Positions 26,208 through 33,671 are shown, counted from the first letter of the stretch. The stretch is 33,671 bases of DNA from Clostridia bacterium (GCA_030523605.1 JAUNIE010000010.1:1-33671), one strand, 5' to 3'. A program made the numbers and translations. The notes: a model not told the origin generated them from the letters alone.

Positions 26208-27980
26208 TTAAAGCATTTCTTTGATGCGCAGTTTTAAGTATTTCAAGTTTTCTGAGATTTCAACAGGTAAATCTTTTCCAAACTGTTCGTAATAGCTTTC
26301 TAGATCGGCAGTTTCTTTTTCCCAAAGGTCTTTGTCGATGCTCAAAAGATTGGTAAGCTCTTCTTTAGAAACCTTCGTTCCTTCAAGATTTATATCATCT
26401 TCGGTCGGCATAAATCCGAGAGCGGTTTTGTGAGCCTCTTTTTTGTTTTCGCAGCGGTCTAAAATCCAGTCGAGAACTCTCAGATTATCGCCAAACCCGG
26501 GCCAAATGAATTTCCCTTCGCCGTTGGTTCTGAACCAGTTTACGTTGAAAATTTTAGGTGCTTTTTCGCCGAGCAAATTACCCATTTTAATCCAGTGGGC
26601 GAAGTATTTCCCCATGTTATATCCGCAGAAAGGTTTCATTGCCATGGGATTGTGACTAAGTACACCGACTTTGCCCGTAGAAGCCGCAGTGCTTTCGGAG
26701 GAGACGGCAGAACCACAAAATACACCGTGAGCCCAATCAAAGGATTCATAAACAAGAGGCGTGGTGTGAGCTCTTCTGCCACCGAAAATTATCGCTGAAA
26801 TCGGTACTCCTTCAGGATTATTGAATTCAGGGCTAAGGCACGGGCAATTCGTCGATGGAGCGGTAAATCTGCTGTTAGGGTGAGCGCCTTTGGTTTCTGC
26901 TGTTTTTCCGTTCCATTTGTTTCCCAGCCAATCTATGGCGTTTTCGGGAGCGTCGCCGTCAAGGCCTTCCCACCAAACAGTGTTGTCGTCCAAGTTTTGT
27001 ACAACGTTCGTAAAGATAGTATTTTTCTGTACGGTTGCGAGAGCGTTCGGATTTGATTTTTTGCTCGTGCCTGGAGCTACGCCGAAGAAACCGTTTTCGG
27101 GGTTTACAGCCCAAAGTCTGCCGTCTTTACCGATTCGAAGCCAAGCTATGTCATCGCCAACGCACCAAACTTTATAGCCTTTTTTCTTGTAGTATTCGGG
27201 CGGAATAAGCATGGCAAGGTTAGTTTTACCGCAAGCTGACGGAAATGCCGCACAAATATATTTTGTTTCTTCGTTCGGTCTTTTTACGCCTAAAATTAGC
27301 ATGTGCTCTGCCATCCAGTTTTCTCTTTCGCCCATATATGAGGCGATTCTCAGCGCAAAACACTTTTTACCGAGAAGTACATTCCCGCCGTAGCAAGAAT
27401 TTACGGAAATTATTGTATTGTCTTGCGGGAAATGGCACACATAGCGATTATCTTCGTCTAAGTCGCACGAGCAGTGAAGCCCTCTGACCCAGTTATTGCT
27501 GTCACCGAGGGAATCCCAAATTTTTTGTCCGACTCTCGTCATAATCGCCATGTTTAGAACGGTATAGATAGAATCGGTAAGCTCGACGCCTATTTTTGAA
27601 AACTTAGACTCAGTCATACCCATTGAGTAGGGGATAACATACATGGTTTTGTTTTCGTAGCTGTTTTTTGCGATGCCCAAAACTTTATCATAAGCAAATT
27701 CGGGGTCCCACCAATTATTTGTCGGGCCTGCTTCTTCTTTGGTCGGCGTGCATATGTATGTTCTGTTTTCGGCTCTTGCCACGTCATTTGGATTGGTCCT
27801 TCTTAGGTAGCAGTTTGGAAGTTTTTCCTCGTTTAGCTTAATAAGTTCGCCACTTTCGCAAGCTTCTTTTCTGAGCTGTTCGAGCTGAGCTTCTGAGCCG
27901 TCTATCCAGACAACGTTTTTTGGGTTTACAATTTTTTTCATTTCTTCTATCCATTTTATAACGGACTTATTTTTCGTCAT
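26208..27980 (-). CDS. pckG: Phosphoenolpyruvate carboxykinase (GTP)
   Basis: Interconverts oxaloacetate plus GTP with PEP, CO2 and GDP. The 590 residues match the GTP class, not the ATP class common in Bacillus. The substrate lid and binding segment SMGMTESKFSKIGVELTDS, the hyper-reactive cysteine P-loop FPSACGKTN (246-254), the metal/nucleotide stretch KVWCVGDDIAWLR and the class motif FGGRRAHTTPLVYESFDWAHGVFCGSAVSSE are all intact. In fermenting clostridia the enzyme often runs toward oxaloacetate, feeding malate/succinate or a malate shunt. The start is ATG with AAGGAG. It is transcribed divergently from the PTS operon, which also consumes PEP. Confidence 0.97.
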   Translation of the reverse strand: MTKNKSVIKWIEEMKKIVNPKNVVWIDGSEAQLEQLRKEACESGELIKLNEEKLPNCYLRRTNPNDVARAENRTYICTPTKEEAGPTNNWWDPEFAYDKVLGIAKNSYENKTMYVIPYSMGMTESKFSKIGVELTDSIYTVLNMAIMTRVGQKIWDSLGDSNNWVRGLHCSCDLDEDNRYVCHFPQDNTIISVNSCYGGNVLLGKKCFALRIASYMGERENWMAEHMLILGVKRPNEETKYICAAFPSACGKTNLAMLIPPEYYKKKGYKVWCVGDDIAWLRIGKDGRLWAVNPENGFFGVAPGTSKKSNPNALATVQKNTIFTNVVQNLDDNTVWWEGLDGDAPENAIDWLGNKWNGKTAETKGAHPNSRFTAPSTNCPCLSPEFNNPEGVPISAIIFGGRRAHTTPLVYESFDWAHGVFCGSAVSSESTAASTGKVGVLSHNPMAMKPFCGYNMGKYFAHWIKMGNLLGEKAPKIFNVNWFRTNGEGKFIWPGFGDNLRVLDWILDRCENKKEAHKTALGFMPTEDDINLEGTKVSKEELTNLLSIDKDLWEKETADLESYYEQFGKDLPVEISENLKYLKLRIKEML

Positions 27981-28029
27981 GATTTTAAACTCCTTGTGTA
28001 TAATGTTTTTTCTTTTTAATATTAATATA

Positions 28030-28058
28030 AGTATATCAGAAAAATTCAGATATTACCA
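28030..28058 (-). promoter_or_regulatory. Promoter of pckG
   Basis: Minus-strand TGGTAA (28053-28058), a 17-base spacer and TATACT (28030-28035) with the extended -10 TG. The block GTGGTAATA plus TGAATTTTT is shared with the ptsH-proximal promoter on the other strand. Confidence 0.55.
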
Positions 28059-28159
28059 CCCCGATATTACGGAAGTATAATGTAGATATTAAATATTAAA
28101 ATCTATTTATCTGAATGATAGTATGGCACGTTCAATAAATTGCGATAATAACATTTATG

Positions 28160-28188
28160 TTGACAATCAGATGATAACGAGGCATAAT
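28160..28188 (+). promoter_or_regulatory. Distal promoter candidate of the PTS operon
   Basis: TTGACA (28160-28165), a 17-base spacer and CATAAT (28183-28188). Best consensus match in the gap. It would give a leader of roughly 195 bases before ptsH. Confidence 0.55.
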
Positions 28189-28262
28189 CAATATTACAAA
28201 GCTACTATTATTTAAAAAGCGTATATAATTAATTTGTATTTAAACTATAAATTGGTATATAG

Positions 28263-28291
28263 TGGTAATAAAAATGAATTTTTGATACAAT
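28263..28291 (+). promoter_or_regulatory. Proximal promoter candidate of the PTS operon
   Basis: TGGTAA (28263-28268), 17 bases, then TACAAT (28286-28291) with an extended -10 TGA. The -35 is poor, but the layout and flanks match the pckG promoter, which points to shared control. Confidence 0.45.
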
Positions 28292-28324
28292 ATATAAAAA
28301 TAAAATGAAAGGGTGGAGGCAAAA

Positions 28325-28384
28325 ATTAAGGGCCCCTGTATATTCTATGTTAAATGTGTATGGGAGTTTCTTAGGAGTGCCTGA
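28325..28384 (+). CDS. Possible 19-codon leader peptide before ptsH (ATT start)
   Basis: A perfect GGAGG (28315-28319) in the PTS leader is followed five bases later not by ATG but by ATT. From there 19 sense codons (IKGPCIFYVKCVWEFLRSA) run to TGA at 28382-28384, five bases before the ptsH ATG. The ptsH ribosome site AGGAG lies inside this frame, so translation of the leader could expose or mask it. ATT starts are rare (infC is the known bacterial case), so this may instead be a decayed start or chance. Not a confident gene. Confidence 0.3.
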   Translation: MKGPCIFYVKCVWEFLRSA

Positions 28385-28389
28385 GTAAT

Positions 28390-28776
28390 ATGGAAAAAGT
28401 AGAGTTTGAATTTGAGTTTAAGAACGAGCATGGACTTCATGCGAGACCTGCGGGTGAGCTTGTAAAAGAGGTTAAAGAAAACTTGACTTCTGATGTTACT
28501 ATTGAGGTTCCTGAACTTAATAAAACCGCAAAAGCCGACAAACTTTTTACGCTTATGGGTTTGGGAGTAAAGAAAGGCGAAAATGTAAAAGTCATTGTGG
28601 AAGGCGAGAATGCCGCTGAAGATGCCGAAAAATTGAAAATATTTTTAACTGAGAAATTTGCGCCCGAAAGTGAAGCGCCTGTGAGAATTTTAGACGAAGA
28701 AGACGGTGATATGCAAGAGGGCGTAAAAATTTCAGAGGAAGACAGTAATATTCAGGAGAATGTGGAGCTTTTATGA
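28390..28776 (+). CDS. ptsH: HPr phosphocarrier protein with acidic C-terminal extension
   Basis: HPr accepts phosphate from EI on a histidine and passes it to EIIA. The site is intact: His17 in NEHGLHARPAGELV. Two features are unusual. The serine phosphorylated by HPr kinase in Firmicutes (Ser46, in K-S-I-M-G) is replaced: the aligned stretch is KADKLFTLMGLGVKKGE, with Lys51 at that place. And the protein is 128 residues instead of about 87, with an added acidic tail (DEEDGDMQEGVKISEEDSNIQENVELL). Its stop overlaps the start of ptsI by four bases. AGGAG lies 12 bases before the ATG, rather far. Confidence 0.9.
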   Translation: MEKVEFEFEFKNEHGLHARPAGELVKEVKENLTSDVTIEVPELNKTAKADKLFTLMGLGVKKGENVKVIVEGENAAEDAEKLKIFLTEKFAPESEAPVRILDEEDGDMQEGVKISEEDSNIQENVELL

Positions 28777-30404
28777 TAATTATAAACGGACTCGGCGTTT
28801 CCGAGGGCATAGCGATGGGAAAACTGTCGCTTAGGAATATAAATCGGCCGAATATATCCAAAATGTATATCGAGGATATAGATGCCGAAATAGAGCGATA
28901 TTTTGCAGCAAAAAATCAGGCATATAAAAAACTTGATGAAATGTACGAAAGCGCTTTGAAACACTGCGGAGAGCGTGAGGCAGAGCTTTTTGAGGTACAT
29001 AAGATGATGATTGAAGACGATGATTATCAGGAGAGTATTTTAAGTCTCATAAAGAGTGAACATCATAACGCAGAATACGCAGTAAAAGCCACGTCAGGCA
29101 AATTTTTTGATATGTTTTTGAATATGGATGACGATTATATGAAAAGCCGTGCCGAAGATGTCAGAGCGATTTCACGTATGCTGGTGGACTCTTTGATAGG
29201 CGGCGATATCGATGGCATGAAAGATATTGAACCGGGTTCAATTGTGTTTGCGGAAGATATAAGCCCCGGGGAAATATCAAAATTCAAGCAAAGGGGAGCA
29301 GCGGGCCTTATTGCATCGGCAGGTTCAAAAAATTCTCATGCATCAATACTTGCGAGAGTTATGGGTATACCCACGATAGTCGGTATAGGTGACGGAATAA
29401 AAGAAGAGTTTTGTGGCAAGCATGTAATATTAGACGGTTCAAGCGGAGAAATTTACATAGAACCCGATGAAAAAACTCATAAAAATTTCATTATAAAAAT
29501 TGAAACCACTAAGAATCAAAATATGCAGCTGCAGAAATATAAGGGCAAAGAGAGTATTACAAGCGGCGGCAAAAAGATAGATGTGTACGCAAACATGAAT
29601 AATCCGAGCGAACTTTCGGAAATACTCATGAGCGACGCCGAGGGGATAGGACTTTTTAGGACAGAATTTTTGTATCTCGGCAGGGATTCGTATCCGAGCG
29701 AAGAGGAGCAGTTTCAGATTTATAAAAATCTCGGAATGAATATGAACGGCAAGAAAGTAATAGTACGCACGCTTGACATAGGTTCGGATAAGCAGGAAAA
29801 ATATATGAATTTCCCGAAAGAAGAAAATCCCGCACTGGGGTACCGGGGTATAAGAGTTTGCCTAAATAACCCCGAAATTTTTAAAACTCAGCTAAGGGCT
29901 ATTTATAGGGCTTCGGAGTATGGTAACTTTTCAATAATGTTTCCGATGATAATCTCGGTTGATGAGATTCGAGAGGTTAAGAAGTTGGTTCTGGACGTCA
30001 AACAAGAACTCTCTGAAAAGGGTATTAAATTTAATGAGAATGTTCCGTTGGGTGTAATGATAGAAACTCCGGCAGCAGCGATTTTGAGTAGTGACTTAGC
30101 GGATGAAGTACAGTTTTTCAGTATAGGGACGAACGATTTGACACAGTATACGCTGGCGCTTGACAGGCAAAACAGCATGGTTGGAAATAAATTTAACAGT
30201 AATAGTGAAGCGGTTATCAGGTTTATAGAGATGATAGTGAAAAATGCGCACGCCAAAAATATACCCGTTGGAATTTGCGGCGAAATGGCTAGTGATAAAG
30301 ATATTACAGAGCAGCTTTTGAACCTTGGAATAGATGAACTTTCGGTTTCTCCGAAATCCGTCTTGGCAATACGTAAAAACGTCATTTCATCAAATGCAAA
30401 ATAA
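28773..30404 (+). CDS. ptsI: PTS enzyme I (phosphoenolpyruvate-protein phosphotransferase)
   Basis: Autophosphorylates from PEP and passes the phosphate to HPr. It is 543 residues, slightly short of the usual 570. The phospho-histidine is His189 in GSKNSHASILARVMGIP, within the swivelling phosphohistidine domain; the more common motif begins GGxTSH, so GSKNSH is a mild variant. The PEP-binding barrel shows EGIGLFRTEFLYL, ALGYRGIRVCL, MIETPAAAI, FFSIGTNDLTQYTLALDR and the catalytic cysteine of VGICGEMASD. It is translationally coupled to ptsH through an ATGA overlap. Confidence 0.97.
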   Translation: MIIINGLGVSEGIAMGKLSLRNINRPNISKMYIEDIDAEIERYFAAKNQAYKKLDEMYESALKHCGEREAELFEVHKMMIEDDDYQESILSLIKSEHHNAEYAVKATSGKFFDMFLNMDDDYMKSRAEDVRAISRMLVDSLIGGDIDGMKDIEPGSIVFAEDISPGEISKFKQRGAAGLIASAGSKNSHASILARVMGIPTIVGIGDGIKEEFCGKHVILDGSSGEIYIEPDEKTHKNFIIKIETTKNQNMQLQKYKGKESITSGGKKIDVYANMNNPSELSEILMSDAEGIGLFRTEFLYLGRDSYPSEEEQFQIYKNLGMNMNGKKVIVRTLDIGSDKQEKYMNFPKEENPALGYRGIRVCLNNPEIFKTQLRAIYRASEYGNFSIMFPMIISVDEIREVKKLVLDVKQELSEKGIKFNENVPLGVMIETPAAAILSSDLADEVQFFSIGTNDLTQYTLALDRQNSMVGNKFNSNSEAVIRFIEMIVKNAHAKNIPVGICGEMASDKDITEQLLNLGIDELSVSPKSVLAIRKNVISSNAK

Positions 30405-30426
30405 ATAGTTAAGGAGAGAAATTAAA

Positions 30427-30891
30427 TTGAGTAACACAAAAAAGATGATGTCACCGCAAAACGGCAGAGTAACCACGGTCCTTGAAATACCCGATGAGGT
30501 ATTTTCGGAGAAAATATTAGGTGATGGTGTGGCAATTATTCCCACAAGCGATGAGATTGTTTCGCCGGTAGACGGTGAGATAATTCAAATAGCCGAAACA
30601 GGGCACGCTTTTTGCATAAGGTCAGATGACGGTGTAGAAATTTTAATTCACGTCGGAGTTGATACGGTAAGCCTCAAAGGCAGAGGATTTGTTTCACTTG
30701 TAAGTGTAGGGCAAAAAGTTGAGGCAGGAGAACCTATTGGTACCGCTGATATCGAGATGATAAAAGAAAACGGATATCCCACTCATACGGCTATGCTCAT
30801 AACAAATATGGGCGTGATAGAAGACATGGAAGTGCATTCGGGATATGCCGAAGCGGGGAAAACTGTGGCTTTATCATACAGCTTAAAATAA
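30427..30891 (+). CDS. PTS glucose-type EIIA component
   Basis: Free-standing EIIA of the glucose (Crr) superfamily, carrying phosphate from HPr to the EIIB domain. It is 154 residues. The two active-site histidines are His60 in ETGHAFCIRSDDGVEILIHVGVDTV and phospho-acceptor His75 in the same stretch; SPVDGEIIQIAE and THTAMLITN are also typical. The start codon is TTG with AAGGAGAG nine to ten bases upstream. It lies between ptsI and the EIICB gene, so all PTS components are encoded together. Confidence 0.93.
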   Translation: MSNTKKMMSPQNGRVTTVLEIPDEVFSEKILGDGVAIIPTSDEIVSPVDGEIIQIAETGHAFCIRSDDGVEILIHVGVDTVSLKGRGFVSLVSVGQKVEAGEPIGTADIEMIKENGYPTHTAMLITNMGVIEDMEVHSGYAEAGKTVALSYSLK

Positions 30892-30904
30892 ATTGATTTT
30901 TTAC

Positions 30905-30933
30905 TTGATTTAATTTCATAAATTGTATATAAA
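30905..30933 (+). promoter_or_regulatory. Weak internal promoter candidate before EIICB
   Basis: TTGATT (30905-30910), 17 bases, then TATAAA (30928-30933) in the only sizeable gap of the PTS operon. Could allow separate expression of the permease. Confidence 0.3.
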
Positions 30934-30977
30934 GTGATTGTACCCATAAAATATAATTTGAAAGCGGGGATTTATTG

Positions 30978-32597
30978 ATGGAATCTACTTCCACAAGTAA
31001 GAAAGGTTTAAAAAGTTGGTTTGAAGCGTGTTTTAGCACACTGCAAAAAATCGGAAAAGCGTTTATGTTTCCGATAGCGCTGCTACCCGTAGCGGGGCTT
31101 TTGCTGGGGATTGGTGCGGCATTTACGCAGCCTCAGATGATTAGTGCTTATGGACTCGAAAATATCCTCGGGGAAGGCACATTTTTAAACGCAGTTTTAA
31201 TGATAATGAAAAATACGGGAGATATAATTTTTGCGAACTTGCCCATAATCTTTGCTGTGGGTATCGCACTCGGAATGGCGGGTCAAGAAAAAGGTGCTGC
31301 GGCGCTCTCGGGTGTAATAGCGTTTTTGATTATGCACGAAACCGTTCATACTTTGCTAATGGTCACAGGTAAGCTCGAACGAGGAGCCATGCTCGAAGGT
31401 ACGGTTGCAAGCGTTTGCGGTATAACTTCTCTTGATATGGGAGTTTTCGGCGGTATTTTGGTAGGACTCGGTGTTGCATATCTTCATAATAAGTTTTATA
31501 AAATTAAGTTACCTACGGTTGTTTCATTTTTTGGCGGAATTAGATTTGTGCCCATAATTTCAGCATTTGCATACATTTTGGTGGGCGCGGCGATGTTTTT
31601 CGTCTGGCCGGTAGTGCAGGTTTGGATGCATGATGCAGGTGCACTTGTTTTACAGTCAAAATATATAGGTACGTTTATCTACGGAATTATTGAAAGAGCC
31701 CTTATCCCTTTTGGGCTTCATCACGTGTTCTATACGCCTTTCTGGTATACAAATCTCGGAGGAATGGAAATTGTCGACGGTACGCTTGTATCGGGCGCAC
31801 AAAATATATTCTTCGCACAGCTTGCTTCACCAAATGTATCCAGATTTAGTGTGGATGCGGCAAGATTCATGACAGGCAAATTCCCGTTCATGATTTTTGG
31901 ACTCCCCGGTGCAGCGCTTGCGATGTATTCCACAGCAAAATCCAATAAGCGTAAAATCGTTGGAGGCCTTCTCCTTTCGGCGGCGATTACAGCGATGCTT
32001 ACCGGTATAACGGAACCGCTCGAATTTACATTCTTGTTTGTTGCTCCGATGCTCTACGCTGTACACTGCGTTTTTGCGGGACTTTCATTTATGCTCATGC
32101 ACATTTTGAATGTCGCAGTCGGAATGACTTTCTCAGGCGGAATAATTGACTTAATTCTTTTTGGAGTTATTCAAGGAAATGCAAAAACAAACTGGATTTA
32201 TATCATACCTGTCGGAATAATATATTTTGCACTTTACTATTTCGTGTTTAAATTTGCTATTAAGAAGTTCAATTTAATGACCCCCGGTCGAGAAGAAGAT
32301 GAAGTGGAATCAAAGCTTTTCACACGTAAAGACTATGATGCGGCTAAAAAATCAGGTACATCAGAGCTCATTTTGGAAGGTCTCGGAGGCTTGGATAATA
32401 TTGAAGATTTAGATTGCTGCGCAACAAGACTTAGAGTGAAAATCAAAGATGCGGAGAAAATTGATAGTGATATTCTTAAGAGAAGCGGAGCTGCGGGAGT
32501 AATCAAGAAAGGCGAAGGTGTTCAAGTTGTTTACGGCCCGAGAGTAACAGTTATCAAGAGTGAACTTGAGGATTATATCCAGTCTTTGGCAAAGTAA
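30978..32597 (+). CDS. PTS EIICB permease, glucose/maltose/N-acetylglucosamine superfamily
   Basis: Sugar-specific membrane permease (IIC) fused to its phosphorylating IIB domain. The start is ATG 30978 (539 residues) with a GGGG site about 8 bases upstream; an in-frame TTG precedes it directly. The IIC part (about 20-430) has some ten hydrophobic helices, the substrate loop FGLHHVFYTPFWYT, and the conserved GITEPLEFTFLF containing the catalytic glutamate. The IIB domain (about 450-539) carries the phospho-cysteine in LDCCATRLRV, the second of the two cysteines. There is no fused IIA; the adjacent gene supplies it. The exact sugar cannot be read from sequence: glucose, maltose or another alpha-glucoside are all possible. 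Confidence 0.92.
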   Translation: MESTSTSKKGLKSWFEACFSTLQKIGKAFMFPIALLPVAGLLLGIGAAFTQPQMISAYGLENILGEGTFLNAVLMIMKNTGDIIFANLPIIFAVGIALGMAGQEKGAAALSGVIAFLIMHETVHTLLMVTGKLERGAMLEGTVASVCGITSLDMGVFGGILVGLGVAYLHNKFYKIKLPTVVSFFGGIRFVPIISAFAYILVGAAMFFVWPVVQVWMHDAGALVLQSKYIGTFIYGIIERALIPFGLHHVFYTPFWYTNLGGMEIVDGTLVSGAQNIFFAQLASPNVSRFSVDAARFMTGKFPFMIFGLPGAALAMYSTAKSNKRKIVGGLLLSAAITAMLTGITEPLEFTFLFVAPMLYAVHCVFAGLSFMLMHILNVAVGMTFSGGIIDLILFGVIQGNAKTNWIYIIPVGIIYFALYYFVFKFAIKKFNLMTPGREEDEVESKLFTRKDYDAAKKSGTSELILEGLGGLDNIEDLDCCATRLRVKIKDAEKIDSDILKRSGAAGVIKKGEGVQVVYGPRVTVIKSELEDYIQSLAK

Positions 32598-32615
32598 ATT
32601 TGAATTTTGTGATAA

Positions 32616-32640
32616 AAAGCCACTCGTAATGGGTGGCTTT
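32616..32640 (+). terminator. Terminator of the PTS operon
   Basis: AAAGCCAC (32616-32623) pairs with GTGGCTTT (32633-32640), eight pairs, followed by a broken T-tract AGAATTTTG. It starts about 18 bases after the EIICB stop codon. Confidence 0.7.
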
Positions 32641-32732
32641 AGAATTTTGATTTTCATGAGTCGTAATTGAAACATAAATTATTTAAAAAAGGCTTGTATA
32701 AATTCCAATTTGTGATAAAATATAATTGTCAA

Positions 32733-32809
32733 GGACGCATAGCTCAGCTGGTTAGAGCGTTCGCCTCACACGCGAGAGGTCAAGGGTTCGAGTCCCTTTG
32801 TGTCCACCA
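32733..32809 (+). tRNA. tRNA-Val (anticodon CAC)
   Basis: A complete cloverleaf of 77 bases with the CCA end encoded. Acceptor GGACGCA pairs with TGTGTCC (one G-T), the D-arm is GCTC/GAGC, the anticodon loop CTCACAC gives anticodon CAC (GTG codons, valine), and the T-arm is AAGGG TTCGAGT CCCTT. A TATAAT at 32721-32726 sits at a good distance upstream, though a -35 match is poor. Confidence 0.95.
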
Positions 32810-32816
32810 AGACTTT

Positions 32817-32852
32817 CCTATACGAACATTTTAGTTTCGTGTAGGTTTTTTT
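32817..32852 (+). terminator. Terminator after tRNA-Val
   Basis: Ten-pair stem CCTATACGAA (32817-32826) with TTCGTGTAGG (32836-32845), one G-T pair, followed by seven T residues. The strongest terminator in the window. Confidence 0.92.
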
Positions 32853-32924
32853 ATTTTATGTTTTTCACGGTTTTGACAAAATATAATCTTTCAAGCTAAA
32901 AATCCTATTAAAAGTTACGCTTTT

Positions 32925-32941
32925 TTTAAGGTTACCTTAAA
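32925..32941. promoter_or_regulatory. Palindrome upstream of the right-edge orphan promoter
   Basis: TTTAAGGT and ACCTTAAA form eight-base arms around a single T, about 25 bases before the -35 element. The symmetry and placement fit a regulator-binding site; function is inferred. Confidence 0.4.
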
Positions 32942-32965
32942 TTTTATATTTTTTCATAAAAATGC

Positions 32966-32995
32966 TTGACAACTCGTTTTTGTACTGTATATAAT
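32966..32995 (+). promoter_or_regulatory. Promoter of the right-edge orphan gene
   Basis: Consensus TTGACA (32966-32971), an 18-base spacer and consensus TATAAT (32990-32995). The leader of about 50 bases contains a small GGC-GTAA-GCC hairpin (33012-33021). Confidence 0.7.
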
Positions 32996-33053
32996 GGACA
33001 CAATACTAAAGGCGTAAGCCATAAGTATAATATTTTTAAGGAGATGTATTAAT

Positions 33054-33671
33054 ATGGCAAATGATAAGATTAAAAGTGTTAACACAAAGGAACTGCAAAA
33101 TTTTGAGAAGGCGTTGCCGCCAGTTTTTGCTGCGAGCGACACGAGAAAGCTTGTTAAAGCTGCTTCGAAAGGAAACTTAGAAGAATATAAAGACGCTTTA
33201 AAAAATTACAAGTGGAAATTTACGAGAGACTATAATGTGGTGCTTGTAATTCTTTCAGTAATTGTGGTTGCTGCCCAGGCGATTAATAACCACCCGAAGT
33301 ACCAGGAAAGTGATGAATACAAAAAACTATCCGAAAAAGACAAGAATGCCCTCAATAAAAAAATTGACGATTTAAAGCGTCGGTTGGATGATTTATTAGC
33401 TGGCTCTGGTAGTAGAAGATTGCTAGAAGTGTTTAAACTGATTGGAAGTGGCAAAGGAACGCAGTTGAGAGCGGATCTAAACACTTTTGCTAAATACAGA
33501 GAGTTGGTAGAAACATTATCAGAGGATAACAAATATGGGCAGATTGACAATCCATTGATCGAACGTGCCAGTAAAATTTCTAGATGGGTGGTAAACAAAA
33601 AGTATGTTAACAATAAATTATTACCATATGTGACAAAACTTCTGGGTAGTAAATTTGCCAGTGCGCTCAGA
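33054..33671 (+). CDS. Unrecognised protein with one membrane segment (partial, cut by window edge)
   Basis: The first 206 codons of a gene that continues past the window. I recognise no family. The start is ATG with AAGGAG ten bases upstream. There is no N-terminal signal peptide. A charged first 60 residues (KNYKWKFTRDYN) lead into one hydrophobic helix, about 62-80 (VVLVILSVIVVAAQAI). A lysine/glutamate/aspartate-rich helical region follows (YKKLSEKDKNALNKKIDDLKRRLDDLL), with coiled-coil character, then a mixed domain. Like the 410-residue orphan it begins Met-Ala, is lysine-rich, has its own consensus promoter and stands just behind a terminator. Sequence similarity between the two is not evident by eye. 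Confidence 0.8.
   Translation, partial: MANDKIKSVNTKELQNFEKALPPVFAASDTRKLVKAASKGNLEEYKDALKNYKWKFTRDYNVVLVILSVIVVAAQAINNHPKYQESDEYKKLSEKDKNALNKKIDDLKRRLDDLLAGSGSRRLLEVFKLIGSGKGTQLRADLNTFAKYRELVETLSEDNKYGQIDNPLIERASKISRWVVNKKYVNNKLLPYVTKLLGSKFASALR

Larger units (their letters stand above)
27981..28389. other. Divergent regulatory region between pckG and the PTS operon
   Basis: A 409-base AT-rich gap without a conventional gene. It holds one minus-strand promoter for pckG, two plus-strand promoter candidates for the PTS operon, and a possible 19-codon leader frame right before ptsH. I see no recognised riboswitch, and no LicT/SacY-type antiterminator-terminator pair could be drawn by eye. Confidence 0.6.

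Noticed and set aside
28282..28287. TTGATA as a -35 element before ptsH
   Set aside because: No acceptable -10 lies 16-18 bases downstream; the same bases fit better as part of an extended -10 (TGATACAAT).
30892..30977. Riboswitch or antiterminator before the EIICB gene
   Set aside because: The 86-base gap is AT-rich and no stable stem or terminator/antiterminator pair could be drawn by eye.
32873..32889. TTGACA followed by ATATAAT after the tRNA terminator
   Set aside because: The elements are only a few bases apart, far too close for a sigma-A promoter; the pair at 32966-32995 has normal spacing.
1..33671. CRISPR array, insertion sequence or prophage
   Set aside because: No regularly spaced repeats, no transposase or integrase motifs and no phage structural genes were seen on either strand.

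Overview
The window looks like low-GC Firmicutes chromosome, most likely class Clostridia. The evidence is a Gram-positive PolC replicase, the non-mevalonate isoprenoid genes dxr and ispG, a V-type rather than F-type ATPase operon, a GTP-dependent PEP carboxykinase, a LytR-CpsA-Psr wall protein and a HPr/EI sugar PTS. Shine-Dalgarno sites are AGGAGG-like, promoters are mostly TTGACA/TATAAT-like, and TTG starts recur. Nothing in the sequence fixes the genus; an uncultured gut or anaerobic clostridium (Oscillospirales-like) is a guess.

Layout. (1) 1-8947, minus strand: pyrH, frr, uppS, cdsA, dxr, rseP, ispG and polC (cut by the left edge), a classic clostridial operon for translation recycling, UMP supply, isoprenoid and phospholipid synthesis, membrane proteolysis and replication. 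It has a promoter ahead of pyrH and probably an internal one ahead of rseP. (2) 8948-9225: divergent promoter region. (3) 9226-18121, plus strand: a complete nine-gene V-type ATPase operon (stator G, C, I, K, F, E, A, B, D) ending in a terminator. (4) 18289-19521: a single-gene unit with its own strong promoter, encoding an unrecognised 410-residue protein with a long hydrophobic segment. It is bracketed by two copies of a terminator-bearing repeat. (5) 19702-24637: a three-gene NHLP-type export operon (short HlyD-like adaptor, C39-peptidase ABC exporter, second ABC exporter). No peptide precursor or maturation enzyme is visible, so the 410-residue protein next door is the obvious candidate cargo. 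(6) 24741-27980, minus strand: an LCP-family wall protein and pckG. (7) 28390-32597, plus strand: an extended HPr, EI, a glucose-type EIIA and an EIICB permease, i.e. a complete PTS in one operon. (8) 32733-32809: tRNA-Val(CAC) with its terminator. (9) 33054-end: a second orphan gene (partial) with one membrane segment, again behind a terminator and a strong promoter.

The genes most worth a closer look are the 410-residue protein plus NHLP exporter and the orphan gene at the right edge. The PTS operon is also unusual. Its HPr lacks the regulatory serine and carries an acidic tail, it may have a leader peptide with a non-standard start, and its promoter resembles that of the divergent pckG, which consumes or supplies the same metabolite (PEP). 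All family assignments come from reading motifs by eye; no database search was run.
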